64,000 nucleotides of DNA from assembly GCA_002737725.1 (NCBI GenBank), contig NSIP01000010.1:1-64000 (forward strand), given 5' to 3'. This document shows, in pieces, positions 8,743 through 16,981 of the stretch. The DNA is from Rhodospirillaceae bacterium. GTDB lineage: Bacteria; Pseudomonadota; Alphaproteobacteria; Rhodospirillales; Rhodospirillaceae. The first letter of the stretch is position 1; every line of letters starts with the position of its first letter. A model generated the notes under the pieces. It made no database searches, was not told the DNA's origin, and was given only the letters and a program-made list of their open reading frames with translations. Position numbers and translations under genes: made by a program.

Positions 8743-9254
8743 CTAGATCAAACCTTGATGCTCGATGCCGAGCAAAAATTTTCCGTACGGGACGCAGTTG
8801 GCGTCCCAGCCCATCGTCAGGTGCGCGCTCGCACCCTTCATATATGCTTGATTTAAATTTACTGCGCTATCCTTATTCAAGCCACCGGCGCCTGAGGCAT
8901 CTACCAGGCGAGCAACAGCAGATTGGCAGATCTGACTGATATAGGCGTAGTCGCGTTGCAGTTTCAACAAGCTGGCCCGGTCTGAGCTCAGACCCGAGAT
9001 CGCAGCGCCCTGCAACCCGGCGATATGATAATCGGCCACTAGTTGGGCGGCATCGATCTCGGCTGAAGATTCCGAAGCGCGCATCTGGATGTTTTGCAAC
9101 TCGGGGATCTTCGATCCGAAGACGTTTCGTTGGTGCTTCATGCCATCGGTGAATGACGCTAACGCAGCGCCCTCAACGTTGGGACCAAAGCACCCGCGCG
9201 CCTGATCATCTCGGCCAGGTCAGGTGTTGTCTGTGGCGTGCCGCCCTCGGGCAT
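8743..9254 (-). pseudogene. internally deleted paralogue of the adjacent flavin monooxygenase
   Basis: A start at 9252-9254 behind GGAGA reads MPEGGTPQTTPDLAEMIRR and continues like the N-terminus of the neighbouring monooxygenase, then stops at a TAG after about 31 codons. Shifting frame near 9180 resumes with NVEGAALASFTDGM and runs to 8743, matching the C-terminal third of the same family (ASESSAEIDAAQ, SAVARLVDASGAGG, GWDANCVPYGKFL). The central part, roughly 200 residues, is missing. The gene has thus lost its flavin domain by an internal deletion that also shifted the frame. Its exact junction is approximate. Confidence 0.8.
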
Positions 9255-9363
9255 GGGTTTCTCCGTTTCGGAGTATATCGTGCATCACCCTGTGGCTGGA
9301 CGGAAAGCAAAAGCGATTTCACCGAGCGATGCGTAGGTTTGTTTTTAAGGGTTTCAGGTCGAC

Positions 9364-9768
9364 TCAGGGCTTGCTGAGGCCTGCCAAAGTGCCGCCGTGA
9401 GCGTCCCAGTTCTGGCCATCGAAGGGCTCGATAGTGACGGTTTCGAATTGGCTGCGATCTAGAACCCGCAGATTGACGCTGTAACCGTCGGGGTTCGAGC
9501 GCGGCACATAAAACGATTTTACGCCGCAGACCTTACAGAATAGATGACGCGCAGCACCTGTATTGAATCGATACTCCGTCAGGCTGTCCGCGCCCGATAA
9601 GAGGCGAAAACGCGCAGCCGGAACAATCAGGTGAAGAAACCCGGTGGTCGCACACATCGAGCAGTTACAGTCTTGCACGGTGACGCGCGCCGGGGCCACG
9701 ACCTCAAACCGCACCGCTCCACAATGGCAGCCACCACGATAGGTGCGTAAATCCGCCTCGGCCATCAT
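9364..9768 (-). CDS. GFA/CENP-V family zinc protein
   Basis: A 134-residue protein with the zinc-binding fold of glutathione-dependent formaldehyde-activating enzyme (GFA). Cysteine clusters are GGCHCGAVRFEV near the N-terminus, CNCSMC at about residues 34-39, and CKVCGVKSFY near 80. These supply the structural and catalytic zinc ligands of the family. Most members have unknown substrates, so formaldehyde activation should not be assumed. The start ATG overlaps the TAA of the upstream lyase gene, so the two are translationally coupled. A second ATG directly follows the first. Confidence 0.88.
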   Translation of the reverse strand: MMAEADLRTYRGGCHCGAVRFEVVAPARVTVQDCNCSMCATTGFLHLIVPAARFRLLSGADSLTEYRFNTGAARHLFCKVCGVKSFYVPRSNPDGYSVNLRVLDRSQFETVTIEPFDGQNWDAHGGTLAGLSKP

Positions 9769-10634
9769 TAGCCGGTGATGTTTTTTTCAAAAGCTTTGAC
9801 GTCGTCGAGACCCAGCTTCGTGTTGGTTTCGGACAGCGAGGCCATGCGGTCGAGCCAGGGCCGTGAGTCACCCGTGGTTTTCAGGTGTTTCAGAAAGTCT
9901 GACACCTGCCGCACGGCAATGCGCGACGTGGTCGAGGGCCAGATCGTCAATTTAAAACCGATCTCTTCCAGTTCCTTCGCCGACAAAATCGGGGTCAGGC
10001 CGGTTTCGGACATGTTGGCCATTTGCGGGCCGATGTTGGCTTTACAGATTTGCTGCAATTCATCGAGCGATTTAGGCCCGTCGAAGAAAATCATGTCTGC
10101 GCCCTCATCCATGAACATCTTGGCCCGTACCATGGCTTCGTCCATGCCGTGGGGCCCGCGCGCATCGGTGCGCGCGATAATCAGCATGTCTTTATCGGTG
10201 CGCGCCGCCACCGCCGCTTTAATTTTGCGCACCGCGACGTCACGCGGCTCAACAAACTTGCCTTCCATGTGGCCGCATTTTTTAGGCCACACCTGGTCCT
10301 CAAGCTGAATGCCCGCAACACCCAATGACTCCATGCCTTGAACGACGCGTTTCACATTGGCGATGTCGCCATAGCCGGTGTCGCAATCAACAATCAGGGG
10401 AATGTCGCTCACCTGGCGCATGGCGCGTACGGTGTCTTCCAGCTCGCCGTTGCCCAGAAGGCCGATGTCGGGCACACCGTAGCGCACACACGCCGCGCCG
10501 TAGCCCGTCATATAGGCCACATCAAAGCCCGCCTGTTCGATCAGGCGAATATCAAGCGGTGTGCCGCCGCCGGGGGCCACGATCATGCCGGGCTTGGCCA
10601 TCAGTTCGCGAAGTTTCTTGCGGTGTTTGTTCAT
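9768..10634 (-). CDS. isocitrate lyase/PEP mutase family enzyme
   Basis: A 288-residue TIM-barrel enzyme of the isocitrate lyase/PEP mutase superfamily, which makes or breaks C-C or P-C bonds next to a carboxylate with magnesium. Seen are PLIVDCDTGYGD (metal-binding aspartates, about 79-90), GIQLEDQVWPKKCGHM (the KKCGH active-site loop, about 108-123), and IARTDARGPHG. The KKCGH loop fits lyases such as 2-methylisocitrate lyase or related oxaloacetate decarboxylases more than PEP mutase. No prp genes are nearby, so the substrate is open. CTTAGGAGAG precedes the start; it lies between a thioesterase and a GFA gene in one strand run. Confidence 0.87.
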   Translation of the reverse strand: MNKHRKKLRELMAKPGMIVAPGGGTPLDIRLIEQAGFDVAYMTGYGAACVRYGVPDIGLLGNGELEDTVRAMRQVSDIPLIVDCDTGYGDIANVKRVVQGMESLGVAGIQLEDQVWPKKCGHMEGKFVEPRDVAVRKIKAAVAARTDKDMLIIARTDARGPHGMDEAMVRAKMFMDEGADMIFFDGPKSLDELQQICKANIGPQMANMSETGLTPILSAKELEEIGFKLTIWPSTTSRIAVRQVSDFLKHLKTTGDSRPWLDRMASLSETNTKLGLDDVKAFEKNITG

Positions 10635-10643
10635 GGCACTCTC

Positions 10644-11084
10644 CTAAGCGCTGATAACCAGCAGTTTTTCCATGGCGGCACGCAGGCGCGCTGGAATCGG
10701 TGTGGGGCGATTCTCGGGACGCTGCACAAACACATGCACAAAATGCCCGTGCGCGGCGCATATCGGATCGCCCGAAATAAAAATACCAACCTCGTAGCGG
10801 ACCGAGGAGTTGCCCAGCTTGCCGATCCGCAAGCCGGCATCGACCACTTGTGGGAATTTGATCGGCTTATGGAACTTACATTGTGTCTCGATCGCTAAGC
10901 CTATAATGGCCCCGTTTTCGTAATCTAAGCCGCCTTCGCGGATCAGGTACTCATTAATCACGGTGTCGAAGTACGAGTAATATGCGGTGTTGTTAACGTG
11001 GCTGTAGACATCGTTGTCTTTCCAGCGCGTGGGAATGGCTAGGAAGTGTTTGTACGCAGCGCGGGCTTCGGTCGGGTCAGCCAT
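10644..11084 (-). CDS. hotdog-fold acyl-CoA thioesterase
   Basis: A 146-residue 4HBT-family thioesterase. RWKDNDVYSHVNNTAYYSYFD-type text near residues 20-40 contains the catalytic Asp of the DxxxHVNN pattern found in 4-hydroxybenzoyl-CoA and YbgC-like enzymes. The remainder supplies the beta sheet of the hotdog fold. It probably acts on a cytoplasmic acyl-CoA; the chain type cannot be read. It ends ten bases before the isocitrate-lyase-family gene, suggesting an operon thioesterase-lyase-GFA. Confidence 0.87.
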   Translation of the reverse strand: MADPTEARAAYKHFLAIPTRWKDNDVYSHVNNTAYYSYFDTVINEYLIREGGLDYENGAIIGLAIETQCKFHKPIKFPQVVDAGLRIGKLGNSSVRYEVGIFISGDPICAAHGHFVHVFVQRPENRPTPIPARLRAAMEKLLVISA

Positions 11085-11244
11085 GATTCTCTCAATTTAA
11101 GGGCGTGTGACCGTATAGCCAGCGTGGTCGTGTCCTGCAAGCCGATCTACTGATGCGCCCGAATATCGGTGCAGCCGTCACAGCCCCATGATAAGATAAG
11201 CACGTTCCGGACCCGTTTATTGTTCATCATTCAGCTCGCCCCGC

Positions 11245-12693
11245 ATGCCTGACCCCAGGCCCATCCTTCATATCAACGGACTGTTCCTCACGGCCTTGGC
11301 CGTGTTGATGTTGATCCCGGCCGCCGTTGACCTCAGCATCGGCAATGATGATTGGCTGGTGTTCTGGGCTTCGGCGGTTGTCACGGGCTTTTCTGGTATT
11401 GCCTTAGTGCTGGCCAATCGCCGCCCGAACATGGCGCTCGACGTCAAACAGGCTTTTTTGTTGACCACGGTTGCGTGGGTGTTGCTCAGCGTCTTCGCCG
11501 CGCTGCCATTCAAATTTGCCAAAGTCAGCCTCAGTTACGCGGGCAGCTTTTTTGAAGCTGCCTCGGGTTTAACCACGACGGGCTCAACGGTGCTGGTCGG
11601 GCTTGATACCATGGCGCCGGGCATTTTGCTGTGGCGCGGGCTGCTGCAATACGTCGGGGGTATCGGTATCGTCGTTGTGGCCATCGCGATCTTGCCGTTT
11701 CTGCGTGTTGGCGGCATGCAATTGCTGCGCACCGAATCCTCGGATCGAACTGACAAATTGTTGCCGCGCGCCCGTGAAATTTCAGTGGCCACAGGTTTGA
11801 TTTATTTTGCCCTCAGCGTTTTGTGTGCCTTCGGCTATTGGTTCGGGGGGATGTCGGGGTTTGATGCCATCATCCACTCGATGGCCACGATCTCCACAGG
11901 CGGATTCTCGAATTCTGATGCCTCGATCTCGAAGTGGCCGAGCGAGATTGTGCTATGGAATGGCATTATTTTCATGAGCCTCGGCGGGTTGCCGTTCACG
12001 CTCTATCTGCGCGGGCTGAAGGGGAGTTGGGGCGAGCTGTGGCACGATGATCAGGTTCGGCTCTTCTGCGGCATCGTCATGGCGTTATCACTCGCCAGCG
12101 CCGTCTGGCTGGCGGCGCAACAGGGCTTTGCGTTCTGGGACGGGTTTCAACATTCCATGTTCAATATCGTCTCGGTGATCACGACGACCGGGTTCATGAG
12201 TAAGGACTACGCGTTGTGGGGTTCGTTTCCGGTGGTGATGTTTGCCGTGATACTTTCTTTTGGCGGCTGCACGGGTTCGACGGCAGGCGGCATTAAAATG
12301 CTGCGCTTCGTTGTGCTGTGGGAAATGCTCAAAAGTTATATTCGCCAACTGGTCACACCCCACGGCGTCTTTCAGCAACGATTCAATGGCAGACCCGTTC
12401 CGGCTGATGTGCCGCTCTCGGTTGTTGCGTTTGTCGCAGCCTATCTGCTGGCGTTATTCGGCATGACCCTGATCTTGTCGGCCTATGGCCTTGACCCCAT
12501 GACCAGTTATTCGGCCGTTGCTGCGTGCTTGGGTAACGTGGGGCCGGGGTTAGGCGCAATCGTGGGCCCCGCCGGTAATTTTCGGTCCCTGCCCGATGGG
12601 GCTATCTGGGTTTTATCGTTTGCAATGATCCTCGGTCGTTTAGAACTATTCACCGTGTTGGTGCTGTTTACACGCCATTTCTGGCGCGCATAA
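11245..12693 (+). CDS. trkH: Trk potassium uptake protein TrkH
   Basis: The 482-residue membrane subunit of the Trk potassium uptake system. Four pore loops with the selectivity-filter glycines are visible: GLTTTGSTVLVG (about 108-119), ISTGGFS, VITTTGFMS and CLGNVGPGLG. GGCTGSTAGGIKMLRF is the loop typical of TrkH, with the basic cluster that faces the TrkA ring. About ten membrane-spanning helices are expected. No trkA is present in the window. It stands alone, with roughly 160 bases of non-coding sequence before it in which no clear promoter was recognised. Confidence 0.93.
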   Translation: MPDPRPILHINGLFLTALAVLMLIPAAVDLSIGNDDWLVFWASAVVTGFSGIALVLANRRPNMALDVKQAFLLTTVAWVLLSVFAALPFKFAKVSLSYAGSFFEAASGLTTTGSTVLVGLDTMAPGILLWRGLLQYVGGIGIVVVAIAILPFLRVGGMQLLRTESSDRTDKLLPRAREISVATGLIYFALSVLCAFGYWFGGMSGFDAIIHSMATISTGGFSNSDASISKWPSEIVLWNGIIFMSLGGLPFTLYLRGLKGSWGELWHDDQVRLFCGIVMALSLASAVWLAAQQGFAFWDGFQHSMFNIVSVITTTGFMSKDYALWGSFPVVMFAVILSFGGCTGSTAGGIKMLRFVVLWEMLKSYIRQLVTPHGVFQQRFNGRPVPADVPLSVVAFVAAYLLALFGMTLILSAYGLDPMTSYSAVAACLGNVGPGLGAIVGPAGNFRSLPDGAIWVLSFAMILGRLELFTVLVLFTRHFWRA

Positions 12694-12715
12694 TTAAGTC
12701 GGGGGCACATCAATC

Positions 12716-13485
12716 ACGTGCCGTTGGATTACGTATCTGGGCCAGCCCATCTATCTCGAGAAGCTCATTTATGAGCCCACCAACTCCCTCGTGCTCCAAA
12801 GCTTGTCAGCGCAATGCGCCCGCGTGCCCACCAACGGCGATGGCTCGGGCGTGGGGTGGTATGGTGCGCGGAACTTGCCGGGTCTGTACCGGGAAACGCC
12901 CCCCCCTGGAGCGACCCCAACTTGCTCAGCCTGGCGCACCAAATCCAGTCGCGGCTGTTCTTCGCCCATGTGCGCGCCTCCACCGGCACGGCCACATCGG
13001 TTGCCAATTGCCATCCCTTTACGTTCAAAAAATGGATGTTCATGCATAACGGCCAGATTGGCGGCTATGAGAAAGTGCGCCGTCGCTTAGACGCCATGAT
13101 TGGTGACGATGTCTATGGCGTGTGTGTTGGCACAACCGACAGCGAAGCGTTCTTCTATTTGCTGTTCGGCCATGGCCTTGAGACCGATCCGGTTGGCGCA
13201 TTAGCAAGAACCATTGGCACCGTGCTGAAGACGATGTCCGAGGCCAAGGTCGACGAGCCGTTCCGTATGACTGCCGCATTGACCGATGGCGAGACGCTTT
13301 ATGCGTTGCGCTATGCCACCGACCCTGAACCCCCCTCACTCTATTTCTCGAGAAGTGATGTGCAGATGATGGTGGTGTCCGAGCCGCTTGACGCCGAGGA
13401 AGGTTGGAACGCGGTCGAGAATGCTCACATTCTCGTCTCCAAGCCCGGCGTGAACCCTGTCGTGACGTCGTTTAATCCGAACTGA
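12716..13485 (+). pseudogene. class II glutamine amidotransferase, start lost and frameshifted
   Basis: The family begins Met-Cys-Arg-Trp, with Cys2 as the N-terminal nucleophile. Here TGC CGT TGG (from 12719) is preceded by ACG instead of ATG, and an in-frame TAA lies just upstream with no alternative start between. The frame runs through TYLGQPIYLEKLIYEPTNS and PTNGDGSGVGWYG until a run of eight C at 12899-12906, where a one-base loss is needed to continue into WSDPNLLSLAHQIQSRLFF, HVRASTG, CHPF and MHNGQIGG. The last 190 residues are intact. Two independent lesions suggest a real pseudogene, although the C-run shift alone could be a sequencing error. Confidence 0.78.
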
Positions 13486-13492
13486 ACTTGGA

Positions 13493-13846
13493 TTAGGGCG
13501 CCAGGTCGACGTTCATGCCGTCGCCTTGTTGTTGAAGCGCGTCTAGCTCGTCTTGCACGCTTTTCAGAACACGCGCGATGTAGGCGGCGCGCCGTTCGGT
13601 GCGGATTTTATTGACCTCTTCGCTGAGCTCATAATTCTCAACGTCACCGATTTTGAACACGCCCTTTTTCTCGGCGAGGCGCTCGACGGTATCCAGACGG
13701 TCACGCATCACCGACAACTCACCCATCAACGTTAGCACCATCGACAGAAGTTTGTCTGTCGTGCTGTCAAAATAGATCGGCTTTTTGCCCTTAGCCGTGC
13801 GGGGCAGCTTTACGGGTTTCTTGTCGTCTTTTTTTTCTGCGGCCAT
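13493..13846 (-). CDS. small paralogous protein, copy 1 (unknown family)
   Basis: I do not recognise the function. The 117-residue product has a lysine-rich N-terminus (about 1-22), the segment KGKKPIYFDS (about 19-28), a helical stretch MGELSVMRDRLDTVERL (about 41-57), and a C-terminal amphipathic helix RRAAYIARVLKSVQDELDAL. It has no signal peptide or membrane segment. The same order of elements (KGxxPxFFDD, then EVxVxxDRLDTVERL, then AYxxRVxR) occurs in the products at 15178-15570 and 41887-42249. It follows the methyltransferase by 38 bases on the same strand. A helical oligomer or coiled-coil adaptor is the best structural guess. Confidence 0.8.
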   Translation of the reverse strand: MAAEKKDDKKPVKLPRTAKGKKPIYFDSTTDKLLSMVLTLMGELSVMRDRLDTVERLAEKKGVFKIGDVENYELSEEVNKIRTERRAAYIARVLKSVQDELDALQQQGDGMNVDLAP

Positions 13847-13884
13847 GTGCGTCGGTCCTTATATCTTGGTGGCTACTTTTAGCG

Positions 13885-15015
13885 CTATTTCACAGCCACA
13901 TAAACCGGGAAGGTGAAGTTTTCATTGGAATAGGGGGTCTGACCATCTTCCCACGAACTTGCGACCTGGTGAATTTTGAACTTCGCCGGATCAAAGCCCG
14001 CTTTCTTCGCGACTTCGGCAAGGTCAAGCTCGCGAAGCTGGCCATAGAAGTGTTCGTTATTATTGTAAATTTCCCATTCCCACAAAAAACCTTCGAGCGG
14101 GTTTTGCCCAAACACTTGCGGCAAGTCGAGGTGCATCATCACCCCACCTGGTTTCAACAGGCGATAGCATTCGTTGAAAATGCTTTGAATCGCTTGCACC
14201 GATGTTTCGTGAAGTAGGATGTGCGATGTCACGATGTCGAAACTGGCGTCTGGGAAATTGGTTTTCTCGGCGTTCTGCTGGCTGAAGTTCACATTGCCGC
14301 CCACTGCTTTGGCGCGTGCATGGCCGTAGCGCAGGCAGGGCGCACCCACGTCAATAGCGTGAAACTCTGTGCCGGTTTCTTTTGTCGACCAATATGTGAC
14401 CGAGCCCCCGATGGTGCAGCCCATATCGAGCGCGCGCTCGACTTTTTTGTCGGGAAACTGCTTGCGGAAGAACTCGCGCAAGATTCGGCCCAAACCATCG
14501 TTGGCCGGCCCTAAGCCGCCCATGGAATAGATGTACGTGCCGCGATCATAAACCGCGCCCGCCGCCAAATCGTCGGTGATTGAGTCCGTATGATAAGCGC
14601 CGGGTTGCAAGTGAATGTCAGCGGCGTCGTGATATTTCGGAACTATGACGTTGGGGTTCAACGTCAACGACCCCTTGCCATTGAGGTCTTTTGCTTTTTC
14701 CAACAGGTCAGGAAGTTGCCGCTCAACGCTGTCGATGACCGAATCCCAAATCATCTCTTGGCTGTTGCGCTGCATGGCGCTCCACAGCTGATAATAGGAA
14801 TCCTTGGTCATAACCTTGCGCACCTCGTGCCGGTCTTTGGGCTCGCGGCCTTGGGCTTTGATGAACGAGGGCAGCACGCGGTTGAAGTACGCTGGAAAAG
14901 CCCCTGGAAAAACCTTCGCAGCTAAGTGCACCCGGAAATCGTTGACGAAATCTTGGCGCGAGGCCTCGTCGTGATTGGGCTTGGCGAACATCGTGTGCAT
15001 GTTTTGCGGTATCAT
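13885..15015 (-). CDS. class I SAM-dependent methyltransferase with N-terminal helical extension
   Basis: A 376-residue protein. Residues 1 to about 185 form an uncharacterised, probably helical region; the C-terminal half is a Rossmann methyltransferase: ALDMGCTIGGSVTYW (about 195-209) as motif I, FHAIDVGAPCLRYG as motif II, FDIVTSHILLHE and CYRLLKPGGVMMHLDLP after it. Motif I is MGCTIGG, not the common GCGTG. TAGGAG precedes the start. It lies between two copies of an unknown small-protein family on the same strand, and a flavoprotein monooxygenase follows upstream, so a joint role in modifying a ring or lipid-like substrate is possible but unproven. Confidence 0.8.
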   Translation of the reverse strand: MIPQNMHTMFAKPNHDEASRQDFVNDFRVHLAAKVFPGAFPAYFNRVLPSFIKAQGREPKDRHEVRKVMTKDSYYQLWSAMQRNSQEMIWDSVIDSVERQLPDLLEKAKDLNGKGSLTLNPNVIVPKYHDAADIHLQPGAYHTDSITDDLAAGAVYDRGTYIYSMGGLGPANDGLGRILREFFRKQFPDKKVERALDMGCTIGGSVTYWSTKETGTEFHAIDVGAPCLRYGHARAKAVGGNVNFSQQNAEKTNFPDASFDIVTSHILLHETSVQAIQSIFNECYRLLKPGGVMMHLDLPQVFGQNPLEGFLWEWEIYNNNEHFYGQLRELDLAEVAKKAGFDPAKFKIHQVASSWEDGQTPYSNENFTFPVYVAVK

Positions 15016-15177
15016 GGCGATCTCCTAGAATTAGGCTCAAGGACTCCAGCGCTCGGATACATAGAGAGTTCAGTTCATTCATTCTACTTGGTCATCGGCC
15101 CCAACCCCTGTGTGGTCTGTTGGGGTTGCGCGCTGTGGTAACCGATCCTCTGTTGGTCAGATATGATCGAGGTCAGA

Positions 15178-15570
15178 TTATCTACGACGCTTTTTAGCTT
15201 TTGGTTTGGTCTTTGGTTTTGCTTTCGCTTTGCCAGCCGCTTTTGGTGCTTTGCTGACCACTGTTTTAGCGGGCTTTGTCGGCGCGGTGTTCTGATGCAT
15301 GCGAAACACCCGTTTCAGGTAGGCATCCCGGCGCGCCATGCGCTCGGCTTCCACCGCATCGGGCGCGCGATAAGCCTCGATATCGGCCCGCGAGATGGTG
15401 CCTTTGGTATCGAGTAAGCGTTCAACCGTGTCGAGGCGGTCATAAACTACCGAGACCTCAGCCGATAACTCGATGATAAAGGTCATCATCTGGTCGATGG
15501 CGGGGTCGTCAAAGAATTGCGGGCGCTTGCCCTTGGATACGCGGGGCAGGCGAACTTGGGTCTCGGGCAT
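15178..15570 (-). CDS. small paralogous protein, copy 2, with basic tail
   Basis: A 130-residue protein of unknown function. KGKRPQFFDDPAIDQMM (about 13-29), ELSAEVSVVYDRLDTVERLL (about 34-53) and RRDAYLKRVFRMH (about 80-92) match copies 1 and 3. From about residue 95 the chain changes into a lysine/alanine/proline tail (KAPKAAGKAKAKPK, ending KAKKRRR) that resembles histone H1-like tails and could bind nucleic acid or anionic polymers. AAAAGGA lies upstream of the start. It is 162 bases before the methyltransferase start. The tail is absent from the other two copies. Confidence 0.8.
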   Translation of the reverse strand: MPETQVRLPRVSKGKRPQFFDDPAIDQMMTFIIELSAEVSVVYDRLDTVERLLDTKGTISRADIEAYRAPDAVEAERMARRDAYLKRVFRMHQNTAPTKPAKTVVSKAPKAAGKAKAKPKTKPKAKKRRR

Positions 15571-15649
15571 GGCATATCCTTTTCTCTTACTTTGTGACTG
15601 TAGAGCTAAGGCTCTGCTATGCTCAAGAAAAGTTTAAACTGCGCCCGCT

Positions 15650-16822
15650 TCAAACGGCAACCGTGGCCGGGTTATAATTGAATAGCCCCAAGAATTCTTC
15701 GTTCTTATGCTCTGTCTTGGTGTATGTGTCGGCTTTGCCGCCTTGCAGGCGTGCTTGGGCCTCGCGGGACGCCAGTTGTATAAAGGTCGCTCGCTCACGC
15801 CGCGCGCCCTCGTAGCGCTTGAGGGCCTCGTCAATCGATTGCGCGGCCTGAAATGCGCGCGCCAGCACGACGGCGTCCTCAATCCCACTGGCCGCCCCCA
15901 TGCCCAAGAAGGGCAGCATCGGGTGCGCGGCGTCGCCGAGTAGCGTCACGCGGCCTTTGGTCCACTGTGGCAAGGGGTCGCGGTCATGGATCGCCCATTT
16001 GAAACACAACTCTGGTGGCGTCGCGGCAAGGAAGGCGTGAAACGACTCATGCCAGTCGGCGAATTCGGCCAACAGTTCCGAGACTTCCGAGCGTACCGCC
16101 CAGCTTTCCACCTCCCAGCCTGTTTTCTCGGCGAAGGCCACGTAATTGAGCATCGTGCCGTTGCGAACCAGGTAACGCGCCATGCTGTGTTTCACTCCCA
16201 CGGCGGCGGCCGACGGAGGGTTAAGCTTGAACCCTTTGGGCAATCGCTCGACGGGCACAAGCCCGCGCCATGCGATGTTGCCCGTAAAGCGCGGCGCTAC
16301 CTTGCCCCACAATATATCGCGCACCGCCGATTTAATGCCGTCGCAACCAATCACCACATCGGCTGTAATGGCGACGCCATTGGCAAACGTCACATCGACG
16401 GCGTTCGCGTTTTGGCTCAATCCCACGAAAGCATGATGGAGTTTGATGGCGTCGGGATCATTCGCGCGCACCGCATCCGCCAGCATGGTGTGCAAATCAG
16501 CGCGGTGAATTTGATAATAATCCGCCCCGTATTTTTTCTTGGGTAAATCACCCCGCTCGAGGTCAACGAGGACTTGGCCCGTGCGATAGTGCAACACGGC
16601 TTGGCGCTCGGGGCGCGAGGCGACGCGGGCCAAGGTTGGGCCAAGACCGACCGATTCCAGCGCATGGGTGGCGTTGGGGCTCAGCGTTAAACCTGCGCCG
16701 ACTTCGGCCAATTGCGGCGCCTGTTCGTAGACAGCAACTTTAAACCCGCGGGCCTGCAACGCCAACGCAGCTGTCAAGCCGCCGATCCCAGCGCCGATTA
16801 AAACAATTTTGACATCACGCAT
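15650..16822 (-). CDS. FAD-dependent aromatic monooxygenase (salicylate hydroxylase-like)
   Basis: A class A flavoprotein hydroxylase. VLIGAGIGGLTAALALQARG (from residue 6) is the FAD-binding GxGxxG fold, ADVVIGCDGIKSAVR (about 155-169) is the DG motif for FAD/NAD(P)H, and VTLLGDAAHPMLPFLGMGA (about 285-303) is the GD motif. From the ATG at 16822 it has 390 residues, the usual length. A GTG 45 bases upstream in frame is possible but adds an atypical extension. Substrates of relatives include salicylate and 3-hydroxybenzoate; the actual ring here is unknown. It is transcribed with the small-protein/methyltransferase genes downstream. Confidence 0.85.
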   Translation of the reverse strand: MRDVKIVLIGAGIGGLTAALALQARGFKVAVYEQAPQLAEVGAGLTLSPNATHALESVGLGPTLARVASRPERQAVLHYRTGQVLVDLERGDLPKKKYGADYYQIHRADLHTMLADAVRANDPDAIKLHHAFVGLSQNANAVDVTFANGVAITADVVIGCDGIKSAVRDILWGKVAPRFTGNIAWRGLVPVERLPKGFKLNPPSAAAVGVKHSMARYLVRNGTMLNYVAFAEKTGWEVESWAVRSEVSELLAEFADWHESFHAFLAATPPELCFKWAIHDRDPLPQWTKGRVTLLGDAAHPMLPFLGMGAASGIEDAVVLARAFQAAQSIDEALKRYEGARRERATFIQLASREAQARLQGGKADTYTKTEHKNEEFLGLFNYNPATVAV

Positions 16823-16981
16823 CAGTTTGCGAAACCCCAGTTTCAATTCTTCAGGCAGTGCCCCCACACCGCATCCGAAGATGATTTAAACCAGCACATA
16901 GTGACGCTTGACGACAACGCCAAGGGCGGGCGCAAACCAATGGGTGAACAGCCGTGTTTGGCCGCGGTAAAGGTGGCGAAC

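Noticed and set aside
12814-13485. Independent gene starting at the internal ATG 12814
   Set aside because: Its first 27 codons are out of frame with the amidotransferase similarity, so it is the intact 3' part of a frameshifted gene.
16823-16867. GTG-started N-terminal extension of the FAD monooxygenase
   Set aside because: The extra 15 residues precede the FAD fold without family similarity and no better ribosome site supports them.
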